DNA of 64,000 nucleotides from NCBI GenBank assembly GCA_024663395.1, contig JANFAH010000057.1, forward strand, positions 124,001 through 188,000, read 5' to 3'. Below the pieces are notes generated by a model, which was not told where the DNA came from, ran no database searches, and was given only the letters and a program-made list of their open reading frames with translations. Source of the DNA: Pisolithus tinctorius. Its lineage: Eukaryota; Basidiomycota; Agaricomycetes; Boletales; Pisolithaceae. Numbering within the stretch: the first letter of the stretch is position 1; the number at the start of each line of letters is the position of its first letter. Shown piece after piece: positions 46,501-57,700 of the stretch. A program made the translations under genes and the position numbers.

Positions 46501-47328
46501 ATGCAGTTGGCAACTTTCCTTCCTCTGGTACTTGCTGCCGTAGTGAATGCCCACTTCCAACTTCAATATCCTATTCCAAGGGGACCATTTGTAGAGGACC
46601 AGGAGCCCACGTTTTGTGGTGAGCGCTTCAGACCCTTCTTGCAGGTATGGTGCAGATTACGATCACCTACAGATGGCTACACGGATGCTGTGTCCAATCG
46701 GACAGTGTTCCCTCTAGCAAATGGGGTGATTAACCTCAACAGCGAGCACCCGCAGTGGGCTGGTATGATCTTCATTTAAGTTGGCGGCACCAGTGGTTGT
46801 GTTCTAATTAGATTCCTCTGCTTCGTATAGTCGGCGTTATTGTATCCACGCAACAGGATCCTACATCCTTCGCCGCCTTTAACTCCTCTTCGGGGTACCA
46901 AATGGCTGTCCAATTTTTCGAAACTAGCGGGGAGGGACAATATTGCTTCCCGATTGATCTGGCAAGCTCAGGTGTCTCAGGAATTCAAGACGGTGCCAAC
47001 GTGACCATCCAAGTTGTCTATGATGGCGGTGATGGCACCCTCTATCAGGCACGTATCACTGCTTCGTCCCCATTGCTCGGTCACATTTACAAATCTTTTA
47101 TTTGATATTCCTTATCAAAAACAGTGTGCCGACTTAACTCTATCTGCCAATGTAACGGCCCCAAGCAATGCGACTTCCACCTGCACGAATGTCACCGTAA
47201 CCGCAAGCGGAACTGCTGCTGCTGCCGCTGCAACTGCAACAAGCACTGGTGGCGCCAAAAAGGATGGCATAGCAGTTTCTGGGATTGTTGCCACCGCATT
47301 GATGGCCTTGGGGCTCTCTTTTGTCTGA
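46501..47328 (+). CDS. X325/Bim1-like GPI-type copper-binding protein, copy 2
   Basis: Paralogue of 43527-44352 with the same four-exon structure. Signal peptide [17 protein letters not shown], then His-1 ([19 protein letters not shown]), [14 protein letters not shown], the second His in SEHPQW, and [15 protein letters not shown]. The Ala/Thr-rich stalk is longer in Ala ([12 protein letters not shown]) and ends in a GPI-type tail ([15 protein letters not shown]). The third intron (47049-47124) has a GC donor (CAG/GCACGT) where copy 1 has CAG/GTACGC. All copper-ligand candidates are kept, so it is probably functional if the GC donor is used; otherwise translation through the intron would change the C terminus and lose the anchor. 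Confidence 0.87.
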
Positions 47329-49003
47329 ACCCCAAAGTCACGACAGGGAACGTGATAACAGAAAGCGGCGGATGGATAAATGAAAGTAACTACGCGGCAG
47401 TAGCAACCCAAGTGTAAACACGTGTCCCATTTGTTGGGAGGGCCGAGACCTAAAAGATGTCTCCGTGAATGAAACAGAACCCTGCAGAAGCAGGAAGATA
47501 GAATGGACTAGGCTGTCAGCAACTGTTATTGCGCTATTAACGGTCGTTCCGCGACTGCGGGGGAAAGCACGAGGAAGCCTCGCAGGGCGCCAAAATAACA
47601 CTCATGAAACGACTTATTTTAATTCATATGTACATAGGAAAAGGCCGACTTCGCCCACGAGTAGAACGAGGGGTTCTTGGCAAGGGTGTCTCTGGTTTTG
47701 AAGGTGCCCCGCAGACTCCAACGTTCGGAGCATCCGATTGCCTGGTATGGCCATGATGCTGGACGGCACGCACCTTGGCCGCGTGGTGCATTTCAAGAAA
47801 TGAACGGAACAGATAGCAAAGGCACGTATTGGTGGCACTGCGACTGAGTTGATGGTATAAAGATGGAGGGCACTGACCTCCAGCGATGACCTTGAAACCC
47901 GAACAATACCATCAACCGCTGATCGTAGTAGTTTTTATTTGATCGTAGATACGAGATATTGACAAGAGGTTTTCTAAGCGTGTGCTCATCATACAAGAGA
48001 GTTGTACGCACCACATTATGTCCAGGGGGGATCCCAAGCACGAACAGCCATACGTCCGAGGATGGAAATATTGATATAATGGGTTAGCTAGTCACCGTGT
48101 TAATGAACAGATGGATTCCTGTGTAAGGCGCCTCCATTATGATGGCAATAGCTACGCGGACCTCCTCGAACATATCGGACGAGGATGTCATTGAAAGGTG
48201 GAACAAAGCTACATCGTGTAACTACAGAAGCCCGTTTACGTCGGTAGAACCTGCAAGTCGGGAACAAGTCCGGCACTGCAGTCTGTCGCCCTAACAGAGA
48301 CAAACACCCGCTGACCTCATTGCCACGCTAAAAGTCCGTGTCAGGCGTGGGTAGGCCCTCTACATATTACATTCAAGGTCAGTAAAAGTGGACGACTCGC
48401 CGCCGATCTGCGACTTACATATTACAGGAATCAATGACGGCTGACTCAGTTATGTATAATAGTGGGCTATTCCAGTTTTATTCACCAAGCGATGACGCGT
48501 CTCTGGGGACCTTCTAGTCAATTGCCGATAACGGACATGCCAGTGGGACGCGTGTCTGTTATCGGCAACAGGCAGTGAATCGAATCACACTCAGTGGGAC
48601 TTCTCAGGGCAAGGGTTCTTGCTACTTCGTATTGGAAATGACTGACGAATCTGTGTTGGCCGGGTGTCAGCTGGTATCAGCAATCGTAATCATCGCAGCA
48701 ATCGCTAGGTACGCTTTACCCAAACCTCCCGATGGGTGTCTTTGCTGACTTAACGCGGGTTATTGGCCCATCACTGCGGTAGGCGGTCTGACTCGTGCCC
48801 ATCTTATCTGAATCAGCCAAACTTGATGGCGCCCAGCCACTGCACTGTAACAGAGGCTTACGTCCCATCTGATACCGCCTGCGCCTCGTAGTGGCGGTGC
48901 CGAAGAGGCTTCCGACGGGGCGTCCTTAAGTAAACGCGAAAGACCAGCGAATATCTTCGTCCCTTTTCTTCCCGGGCTGTATTGTATTGGAGATTCGCCC
49001 ACC
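47329..49003. other. Intergenic, 1.7 kb
   Basis: No gene recognised. A 16-bp inverted repeat lies at 48522-48568. ACATATTACA occurs twice (48361 and 48416). Short open frames (106 codons at most) have no splice continuity or resemblance. The last 150 bp should be the promoter of the next gene. Confidence 0.6.
48522..48568. repeat. 16-bp inverted repeat
   Basis: TTGCCGATAACGGACA (48522-48537) and TGTCTGTTATCGGCAA (48553-48568) are reverse complements except for one G-T wobble, with a 15-nt loop. CAGTGGGAC occurs in the loop and again at about 48592. Confidence 0.75.
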
Positions 49004-49537
49004 ATGAAGTGGCTCCAGCGGCGGCGTCGCGAGGACCCTTGGGAGGTCGTCGGATGTGAAACCGTAAATCCCGTCTCCATGCTCGATTCCGAGGACGACG
49101 ATGGTGTTTACCCCCTCAATCCGTGCTCCCGACCGCGACAATGCTAACATTGTTGTCATAGATCTAATATATGTACATGAAGGGGACACGTGTGGGAGAT
49201 ACATTTTCGACTTCACGAAGCAGGTTCCCAGTGGGGTGCACTGTGCCAGCGCGCTGCAGTTTGCGAGGCAGCAGCTTCTACAGCAAGTTACTACAAAGGG
49301 TTACAACATCTTGCTGGAAGAAGGGTGAGTATTTCTCCGCTTATACCGGGACGGGATATGACTCGCCGGAATCTGAGATTTGCCTCCAGGTGGTCACTGA
49401 CCCTTTTGCGGCGAGGAGAGCGTCATCGTATACAGGTCGACTACACAGGGAGACCCGGCTGCATGTCAGGGAAATTACCTCCACTCCGAGCACCTCCTTT
49501 CGTCGCCCTTTTAGAAGGGAAACATATTTTCTCGTAA
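49004..49537 (+). CDS. Small unrecognised protein, paralogue A of a tandem pair
   Basis: Three exons, about 137 residues: MKWLQRRRREDPWEVVGCE, an acidic SEDDDD patch, then IFDFTKQVPSG, RQQLLQQVTTKGYNILLEEGW and LRRGERHRIQVDYTGRP. The second intron splits the codon before the Trp in phase 2 (GAAGG/GTGAGT to CCAG/G-TGG). The helix-GYN-hydrophobic-Trp-basic-strand order is shared with the gene at 49984, including that intron. No signal peptide or membrane helix. I do not know the family or function. Confidence 0.68.
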
Positions 49538-49983
49538 CTTATCGATCGTACGTGCATCCGACCACCACCACTCATCCTTGTATCTCTACCTTTGTAATTA
49601 TTGTCAAGCTCCATCCGTCTATATCACGCCTGTAAACTTATGCATACTGTTTTTCAAATTACAAGATCCATTAGGGGTACCCACGACTGCGAGCCAGCTC
49701 GTTGGGCACGTTCAGATCACACGCATCTTATCCAAGGAAGTATGATCGTGAGCAAGTGATATTACATCAAGTCCTTGTTATTACAATGCCTCGTGTAAGG
49801 GTCCTGGTTAGCAAACGGTGAAAGCCTTTCACATCGCTTCTTTCAGTGAACCGGGAGGATGAAGGACAAAGAATGCCGGACTCCATAGCATATAAAGAGA
49901 CCTGGGCACAACCATCCAGGATACCACAAGCTTCTCCAGCTTTCGTCTATTGGATGTACTTGAAGCTCTCTCCCCCACGCGAT
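49538..49983. promoter_or_regulatory. Spacer with probable TATA box of paralogue B
   Basis: 446 bp. CATATAAAGA near 49889 is a good TATA box about 90 bp before the preferred ATG at 49984. An in-frame ATG at 49873 lies upstream of it and is therefore not preferred. No coding sequence seen elsewhere. Confidence 0.5.
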
Positions 49984-50581
49984 ATGTTCGACTACTGCCT
50001 TCACGTCTTCTCGAGCCTTTGTAGCAATCAGTTCGCCCTCTGTCGCAAGCTTCGCGACGTCGGCGGGGCGGAAGATGATGACTGCAGTGTAAAGAGTTCA
50101 TCCGGACCAGCACGTACACATGCTATCCTCGCCGACACCAAACCCGTCAAGGTCGGCCCCCGTGTAATACACACGGAGCAGTTCATCTGCAAAGGAGGTG
50201 TCGACACAGGGAGGCTCCTCGACATATCTCGCAAGAAGCTTTATACGACTGCCAAAGCAATGGGCGGTAACGTCCTTCTTGATGAACAGTAAGCCTTGTT
50301 CTTGGTCGCCCCCTCTGCGGCTGCTAACGGAAAGGTTGTAGGTGGGATTGCAGCATTCGGCATCCCAAACTTCAGAAACATGAATTTAAAGTTACGGTGG
50401 GTAATTTCCTTGTAAAATCCGGGTCATGGCAGTAATATAACGTTTCTTACAGATTCGTTACTCCGCCACAGTAGCACGGTCATTCTTCCCAGACGGCCAA
50501 CGGCCGGTGGGTATCGAAGCCGCCAAAGGCATCAAGGGCCTGATGACCGTTTTGGATCGCCAAGTAGAGCTGTGGTGTTAA
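49984..50581 (+). CDS. Small unrecognised protein, paralogue B of a tandem pair
   Basis: Three exons, about 163 residues: MFDYCLHVFSSLCSNQFAL, an acidic AEDDDC patch, CKGGVDTGRLLDISRKKLY, TTAKAMGGNVLLDEQW, IRHPKLQKHEFKVTIRYSA, then DGQRPVGIEAAKGIKGLMTVL. The phase-2 intron before the Trp (GAACA/GTAAGC to TGTAG/G-TGG) is in the same place as in paralogue A. A second intron sits at KVT/IRYS. The C-terminal PVGIEAAKGIKGLMT segment is absent from A. Function unknown. Confidence 0.68.
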
Positions 50582-50826
50582 GGCGGATGATACGCCTTGT
50601 CTTTCCTTTCTTTCTTTTTGGGTTTCAAGGGTTTTTCAGTTGGTATTTTATGACTCAGGGATAACCGCTTCCACGCGCTGTAAAAATAGTCACATCATCA
50701 ACTACGCCTACAAAATAGGGCACACGGAAAGCTTGCGATGTTGTACGACCACTTACGAACTACGATACCAGTTCAATTAGTTTTTCTCTACCTACATAGG
50801 TTGGAGTCACCTCTATACAATCAACT

Positions 50827-52158
50827 TCAAGCAGATTTTTCTATCCGATTCTCACCTCGGCTCGCGTAGCCAGTCCAAGACTACACCGCCAAAATGTTCA
50901 TCATCAGCAGTCAGTCAAATGAAGATTGACGACTCACTTCATCATACAAGGAAACGCTTTCTGCCCCCAACATTCTCAATCCCAGCCACAAGATACCAGC
51001 AGTCATGCCGCTTCCACAGGAGGTTGTTATGCTCCGTTTGCCGGAAAGGATTAGCTCCACTTGTTCGGTCCCTATGGCATCAACAAGTGCTTGTCGTAAC
51101 TCAGATATAGGAAGGAATGTGGTATACTGAGTAGGTGTATTAGGTATAGTGTGAGTCCTCAGAAATGCGTTGAATGGGAGCGAGAACGAATGCGGTATGT
51201 GTCCTGAAGATAAGCCAGGTCGTGGTTCGGGATCAGTACCTATGAAGCTACATTGTATTGATGACGAGGAGTCAGTACAATGTGATGTGGAGCGGTAGTC
51301 AAAAGGCGCACCGGCCACGGGAACGTGCATCCACCACCAGTTCAGCTGAGGGGTCCAAGGCTGGGTCCAGCATCGAGTTCTCCACTACCTGCTCGTATGC
51401 TATCGCAGACCCTGAGGATCAATAGGATTGGTAGATAGGGAAAATGAAGGTCTCTCACAGCGGACAACGGTCCTATCGAGGATAGGAGTGGGATACGTGG
51501 ACTTTTTCCGGTCTACTGGTGGTGCATCCTCCGTCTCAAAGCCCCCTGTCTCCCAACGCGGTAGACCGCCGTCTAGGATGCTGGACTTGCTGTGGCCAAA
51601 TGCCCTGAACATGAAGAGGGCACGAGGCGAAGAAAAGATACCATGTGTATCGTATCTAGGGAAGAATGGGGTGATTTTAAAAATGCCCTGTTCATTCTGC
51701 GGAAGGTGCCTGTGCAACGCACATTACCACATGTGAATTAGGTTCAATGCCGAATCCCTCTGGCACGGGGAACTGGGTGTCAATGAAAGAATGTGGGACG
51801 ATAGCCTACTCCACTGACCGCACGCGGCCGCGAAGACGCTTTCGGAAGGCATCATGTGTTTGAGGCCAAGCTCGTGTGGACTGGCCACTTGGTCTAAATC
51901 CAAGAACTGTGCGCCAGGAATCCGCTTTTTACTGAACTCTTCCTGAGGTTTGCGGGGGGAATTTGGCATGAACCAGCTAGCGTCCAAGACCGATACTCCG
52001 CCAGAGGACTGCAGGGACTCATGCAACTGCGACGGCGATATCAAGTATGGGGTCGTAGCCATTATGGACATCGTGGACGACCGAGACCGCCTGAAGGAGG
52101 TCCTGATCGTAACGTTCCGCACGCCAATCCGACTTGCTACGGGCAACATGGCGGTCAT
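50827..52158 (-). CDS. TUM1: 3-mercaptopyruvate/thiosulfate sulfurtransferase (tandem rhodanese)
   Basis: Two-domain sulfurtransferase of the Tum1/MPST group, moving sulfur from 3-mercaptopyruvate or thiosulfate and used in tRNA thiolation. N terminus MTAMLPVASRIGVRNVTIRTS is presequence-like, with a second ATG at MSIMATTPYLISP for a cytosolic form. Domain 1: VSVLDASWFMPN, IPGAQFLDLDQV and NSHVVIYDTHGIFSSPRALFM. The linker ILDGGLPRWETGG leads to domain 2: AELVVDARSRGRFIGTDPEPR, LSSGHIPHSFSLPF, and active loop SCGSGMTA with the catalytic Cys. It ends DESWTGYASRGENRIEKSA. Six exons. TUM1 is assigned by family, not proven. Confidence 0.92.
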
Positions 52159-52307
52159 TCGACGAACAACGGAATTACAGTAATTATTATTATTATATTA
52201 ATATTAATATTTACACATTTGTGTAAGCCCCGATTTGGCGCTGGACTCAGCAGTCCTCTTGAACGAACTTGCGTGGAGGAGGCTTCAAGCAGAGGCCAGG
52301 ACAGGAC
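52159..52307. promoter_or_regulatory. 149-bp bidirectional promoter with TTA-rich tract
   Basis: Start codons of the sulfurtransferase (-) and V-ATPase C (+) are 149 bp apart. A run of TAATTATTATTATTATATT and ATTAATATTAATATT (about 52181-52212) is the only strongly AT-rich tract nearby and may act as a nucleosome-excluding element for both genes. Confidence 0.5.
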
Positions 52308-53996
52308 ATGCCGTCTGATCAGAGCACCTGGTTGATTGCTGTTCCTCATGATGGTGATGCAGAAGGCTTGTTGCCCGAAATTGCGACCAAACTCTCCCAA
52401 TTGTCACGATCATCCTCGAGCACCGTGGCAGAACTGGGTATACCTTGTTTCAAGGTCTGTAACCTTGTTGGCCAGCTACAGGCTTGCACACGCACACGCA
52501 CACACTCACATATTGATGCCGTGCTGTCTGTAGACAGGAACACTAGACTCCCTCATTGCGTTGTCTGAGGAGCTCCCAAAGCAGGACGCCTTCTTCACTT
52601 CCGTCGTTGCCAAAACCGTCGAGGCTCTGCGCAACCTCCTCAACAATGACCCTGTCAAACTCGCGCAGCATATCGTGATTGATGAGAGAAGCGTTGATGA
52701 CTACCTTCTGAAGGGTTGGAGGTGGAACGAGGGGAGATACAACATACAGCGGAGCCTCCGTGAAACCGTCGATCTTCTGAACAAGGTTTTTCTTTGCCAT
52801 TGCCTTTCGTAGTGGCGGAAATCACGCTAATCACACCACTCAGGAAATGGCCTCTATTGACAACACGATGAAGGCCAAGCTAAACAACTACAACCTTGTT
52901 AAGGGTTCCCTCGTGCAGATGCAACGAAAGAAGACGTGTGTCGTACGTCCTTTGCTGTCGTGGAACCAGTCATTGAGATTTCCTCCCTCAGGGGAAACCT
53001 GTCTGTACGGTCTCTCGCGGATGTTGTGTCCAGGGAATATATCATCCAGGACTCGGAATACCTTGAGACCTGTTTCGTGGCGGTACCAAAGTCAGTTACT
53101 TCGTTTCTGCCACGGCTCTCCGGTCTTCTTCACTCACCCTCTCGATCCTTAGTGCTTTGAAGAAGGAGTGGAGTTCGAGATATGAACGACTAACAAGTAT
53201 GATTGTACCACGTTCGTCGATGTGAGTCACGAGTTGTTCCATCGACGTGACTACAAACCTTGACCAAGTTACCACATGTAAAGGCTCATCGCCTCCGATG
53301 ACGAATATAGCCTTTTTGGTGTCGTCGTGTTCAAGAGGGTACACGACGAATTCGTCCAGAAATGTCGAGAAAATAAGTGCGTCTTCTGTAGTTGACCGGC
53401 AACGCCACTGTTGAGACCCCGTGGCTAGGTTCATTGTACGCGATTTCGTCTATTCCGAAGAAAATATAGCCAAAGAACGCGAAGAGTTGTCTGTGGCTGA
53501 TGCAACCGAGAAAGAGCTTTGGGTATTACTTTTACCTTTCCTCAGGGGACGTTTTCCTTTGACCTTCTCGTATCCACTCTTAGACAGAGCTCCTGCGAGT
53601 GTCTCGCACGAATTTCTCGGAGTCCTTCCAGATTTTGGTGCACCTTAAAGTTCTACGACTCTTCGTAGAGAGCGTTCTTCGGTACGGTCTACCGGCTGAC
53701 TACATGGGTCTAGCCATCAAGGTATGTGATCATCTCATTTCTTGCTCCCAGACTTGCCCAGCGCGCTCACTGCTTCTATCCGTGCGCGACGGCTATGCCA
53801 TCAGCCCGATCCCAGATATCTCAAGAAAACATTCAATGTTCTCACGAGTCAATTGAACTACCTTGCACCTCGTTCCGGGCGTTCCAGCAAGAAAGACAAG
53901 GGAGGTGGCGAGGAGTTCATTGGAGAATACCAGGCGTTGCTGGAGCAAGAATTTTACGACTTCGTACTGTATGAGGTACCATGGATCATTTATTGA
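52308..53996 (+). CDS. VMA5: V-type proton ATPase subunit C
   Basis: Stalk subunit joining V1 and V0 of the vacuolar proton pump and controlling reversible assembly. Starts MPSDQSTWLIAVPHDGDAEG. Further signs are GTLDSLIALSEELPKQDAF, WRWNEGRYNIQRSLRE, KLNNYNLVKGSL, and NLSVRSLADVV. The C-terminal half has SDDEYSLFGVVVFKRVHDEF, FIVRDFVYSEENIAKEREEL, ILVHLKVLRLFVESVLRYGLP and EFYDFVLYEVPWIIY. About 390 residues in nine exons; the intron at about 53721-53810 must end at CATCAG to give IKPDPRYLKKTF. Confidence 0.95.
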
Positions 53997-54774
53997 TTGC
54001 AGAGCTTTTCGCACGGCCGATTTGAAACGTGGCTCTCGCTCACCAGTTTATTGGCTATTTTTATCGACATTAGTTGAGGGAAGTACCCCTTCACGCCTGC
54101 CACAGTACTTTTTGAGCATATCTGTTGGTCTCACTGTTCGGTCAGACTCTATCAGATGGATTGTGCTTTTCATTAGTGGAAGGATAACAATATGACCAGC
54201 CCACTACGGTAGAAATATCAATTCGATTGTAATGTACAGAAGACCGAGATGAGAGACATCAGATTGACAGAGATGAAGCGAGCAAGAAAAAGAAAAGAGA
54301 AAAGAATGGGTGCTGTAGTGAGATTGTGGAAGGGAATGTAACACCGGACCGGCAATGAGACACCAAGAATCGGGAGATAGACCTTGTGGAAGAATGTAGC
54401 GCTAGTAGTGACCAATCGTTACTGGAAAAACTGGCGAGGGGGTGACAAGTGCAGGTAGCATTTGTGTGGGTGACAAGGGTGAGAGGGAGGAATGGCTGGA
54501 GTAGACGGTTGACGCAACAAGTGACATGAAACTGTACTGATGATGGTTGCAAGCGAGAGTGTGTGGTGGAGCATAGATCGTTCGTAGTACAAACCCCTGG
54601 ATAAATAGGAATCCTATGTTTGGATGATAACGGATGCGAGGACAAGATGGTGAGACAAGAAAACGAGCTACGGGTGACCCTCCGTAGAGGGTATGTACAC
54701 ATGCAGGCTGTCGTCCCTCTAAAAATTTTCACTGCGGCTTCTTTTTTTTCGTTGCTTCAAGAAAAGACCTTGGT
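53997..54774. other. Convergent 3' intergenic region
   Basis: 778 bp between the VMA5 and KH-protein stops. The minus strand is Ser/Thr/Pro-codon rich (157-codon open frame at 54259-54732), which reflects purine bias of the + strand and not a gene. Probably contains a long 3' UTR. Confidence 0.55.
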
Positions 54775-57700
54775 TCAGAGGCCAAGGTTGGACATAACTC
54801 GCGAAACCTCGTCCGTCACGTCCTCAGAATCTCTCACTCGTGCATTCCGTTGCGCAGATGAGCCGATGACAGATCGCGGCCCATACACGCTAGGGAAGGA
54901 CGGAGCGGTAGCCGACGTTGGGCTAGAATTGCCGCCCGTTCCGCCCGTCGACGTAGTCGGCGACTCGGGCGGCGGAAGACGTGCGGAGGCATCAGTCAAT
55001 CGCGATAGTGAGTATGTGAGATCAAGGGACTGCGCGCGGTTCTGGAGGGATCGCGGCTTCGAGATTTGTTCCTTGATCTTGGACTCCAGCAGCGAATCGG
55101 AACCGCGCTTCAGGGCGTCTTCCGTGTTGCGGGTACGTGTGGCAATGCCCGTTCCCTACAGATGCGCGTTTGCGTTAATGTCGGGGAATCACAGCAAGAA
55201 AACATCACGTCAGGGTTGAATGAATGCTACTCACGATCGGGGGTAGTGGTGTCCAGTAATCGAGCCCAGCAGATCCCGGAGGGCCATACGCAGACTGCGA
55301 GTCCTCGCGTTCATCCAAATCGTAGATGTAGGGTGGTGTGTTAAACAACGCCTTCACGTCGGGTGAGGAATTTGCAAGCCTAAGCCTCCGATCGCCGAGG
55401 ATCTCGGATCGCGACAACTCGACAGACTCTGTTCCTGTATCATCAGAGATCAAATATGTGGGACGACAACTAATAGTCCCCGACTCACCGTGCCGCCTAG
55501 CTGTCAACACTTTGCTGTCAAAGTGGGGGAATGCTTCGGCGAAAGAGTCGCCTCTCTTATGTGTATGCGCCGTTGCAGACGGGTACACGTGGACATTGTG
55601 ATTCAACAAAAACTGCTCGAGCAACTCCCGCGCTGCGAGCAGGAAATCGGTATTGGATCGTTGGCAACGGAACTTGAAGCTGCAATCCCCTGGTGCTCCC
55701 TGGGCCTGCGAAGATGACTGGCCGTGATCGGCAGAACTACTTGACCCATTCGTGTGCACGGGAGCTGTGGATTTAATGGTGGGCATGATGGAAACCTGGA
55801 AGTCCCGTTTGATGCGTTCGATGAATGCGCTGAACTCCGCTGATGCGCAGACCCTGGGGAGATCAGGGCTCGGAGGAACGGCCATATCTGCCTCGAACGG
55901 CACGTGCTCCTACATAAAGATCGTTAACAGGGTATACCAGCCGTTCGAAAACTTGCAACTCACCAGTAGCATCGCAGCAGCAATTTGAACCTGGTTTTCC
56001 GGTCCAAAGATGACTACTAGGTCGGACGCTGTCTCCTTGTCCGGGAACCGCACTCTCGAATTTGTCTTGGTCTCGATATCATGAATGAAAATGCCTTTCT
56101 CTCCCAAAAGCGTGCGATGATACCGCCTTGGGATGGAAAGGGTTTCGTTGACGTAGTCCTTATCCTACAGGGCATTCTCGGCAAATGACATCGCACGCGC
56201 ACGAGTATACGCACCTTTGGGTTCACGATTTCCATCACTGACTGCTTTAGGTTATCCAAGTTGACCGCATTCTTGGATGGTGTCCGTGCGACCACATTGT
56301 CCTCATTGTCGTTGTATCCGCCCAAAGCTGCGAACTCCTCTGCGTTCGAGAACTTGACATACACGCCGTATTTCTTCATGATCCGTTGGATATTCCGCCC
56401 GCCAATACCGATTATACGCTTGTGATATGCTTCGGGGACGTGGAAGGAAATCTCTGCGGGTAGTTCTTCCTGAAGCAATGTCAGACCTTGGATCACAGAC
56501 GCGTCCGAGCCGGAAAGGTCTATCAAGAAGTTGTGTTCGTTGAAGGTCTCGAATTTGATCTTGACCCCCGTGCTTTGCATGATTTTGTTTATTTTCCCAT
56601 TTTTCTTACCCGAGATGAACTCGCGATGTTCGTTGGCGAGCTCAACCTGGAAGCGAATCTCGTGGTGGAACGGCTAGAAGAACCTGTCAGGACGCCACGG
56701 TACGGTATCAACGAGGGCCACTAAGCTTACCTTGACGATATCCAAATCAAGGATGGTGCTAACGGCAGCTCTTACCTCGTATTCCAGCCCATGAATCTCG
56801 AAGCAGTTACTCTTAAACACAATTTCCGCGCCAGTGGTGAGGGAGATTTGCTTAAGCAAAGTCGCGACCTGTGCTGGGTTTAACGACGACGGCGGAAGGA
56901 GGACGTTGAATTGCATGGGGAGGAGCCAAAATGATCCAACGTAATGTTGGCATGCCTGGTAATCACAATGGAAAGCATCAAGGAAACGGACATGAGAAAC
57001 CTTGTTGGACCACGTACGAGTTGCATGATGCTACGGATCGTCCGCTGCACGTTGACAAGATGGTCACCATACACTGCTATGAGACTTGTGCTACTCCCGA
57101 TGGGTGGAAATTGAATAAACGTCGCGTTGTCTGACATGATGGACTTGAGGTCGTCGGCGCGGTCGAGCACCATCCAGTCGAGTTTACGAGGTAGAATGAC
57201 GGTCTCGCGGGATTGAATCGCTTTGCTCTGAAGAGTGCACAGTTAGCGTATGTATGCGCATGAGAGGAGACGTGGTACGCACCTTTTGGACGGAGAGTTG
57301 GAATAACATGTCCTTGGCTCTCTGCACCCCGAAGAACTCGCCTGTTATCCAGATCACGTTCGGACTGTAAGCTTGTGCCTGAGCTGGACCAGCCTGCACG
57401 CCTGTGACATGTTGTTGACCAGGAGTCTGCGGAAGTGTGGCGGCCGTGATGATTTCGGGACCGACGAGACCTTGTAGCGGTGATGGAAAGTAGATATTCG
57501 TTGCGGTGTCTTCCTGTACCTTCTGGAGAACATTGCGCTTGCGCCCTGCGGTGATTGCATGTAGTTTATGGTCGATTTCGCAGGGTTCGGCATGGAGTCC
57601 ACTCTAGGAGGATAGTGAGCACTAGTGAGGGGGTGAGATAGACGACTGACCAGCTCGTCGAGCATGACGAGCAAGCGAACGCGGGCCAGCTCGATCGCGT

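Larger units (their letters stand above)
44695..47340. repeat. Tandem duplication, unit 2
   Basis: Second unit, same orientation as unit 1. It covers the 5' end of rhodanese, the intergenic hairpin and a full X325 gene. Similarity stops just past the X325 stop codon in both units. Distance between matching points ranges from about 2.84 to 2.97 kb because of indels, including an extra stretch near 45600-45660. Confidence 0.85.

Noticed and set aside
54259..54732. 157-codon minus-strand frame, Ser/Thr-rich
   Set aside because: Simple purine/pyrimidine bias in the 3' region of the KH gene; no domain or splice continuity.
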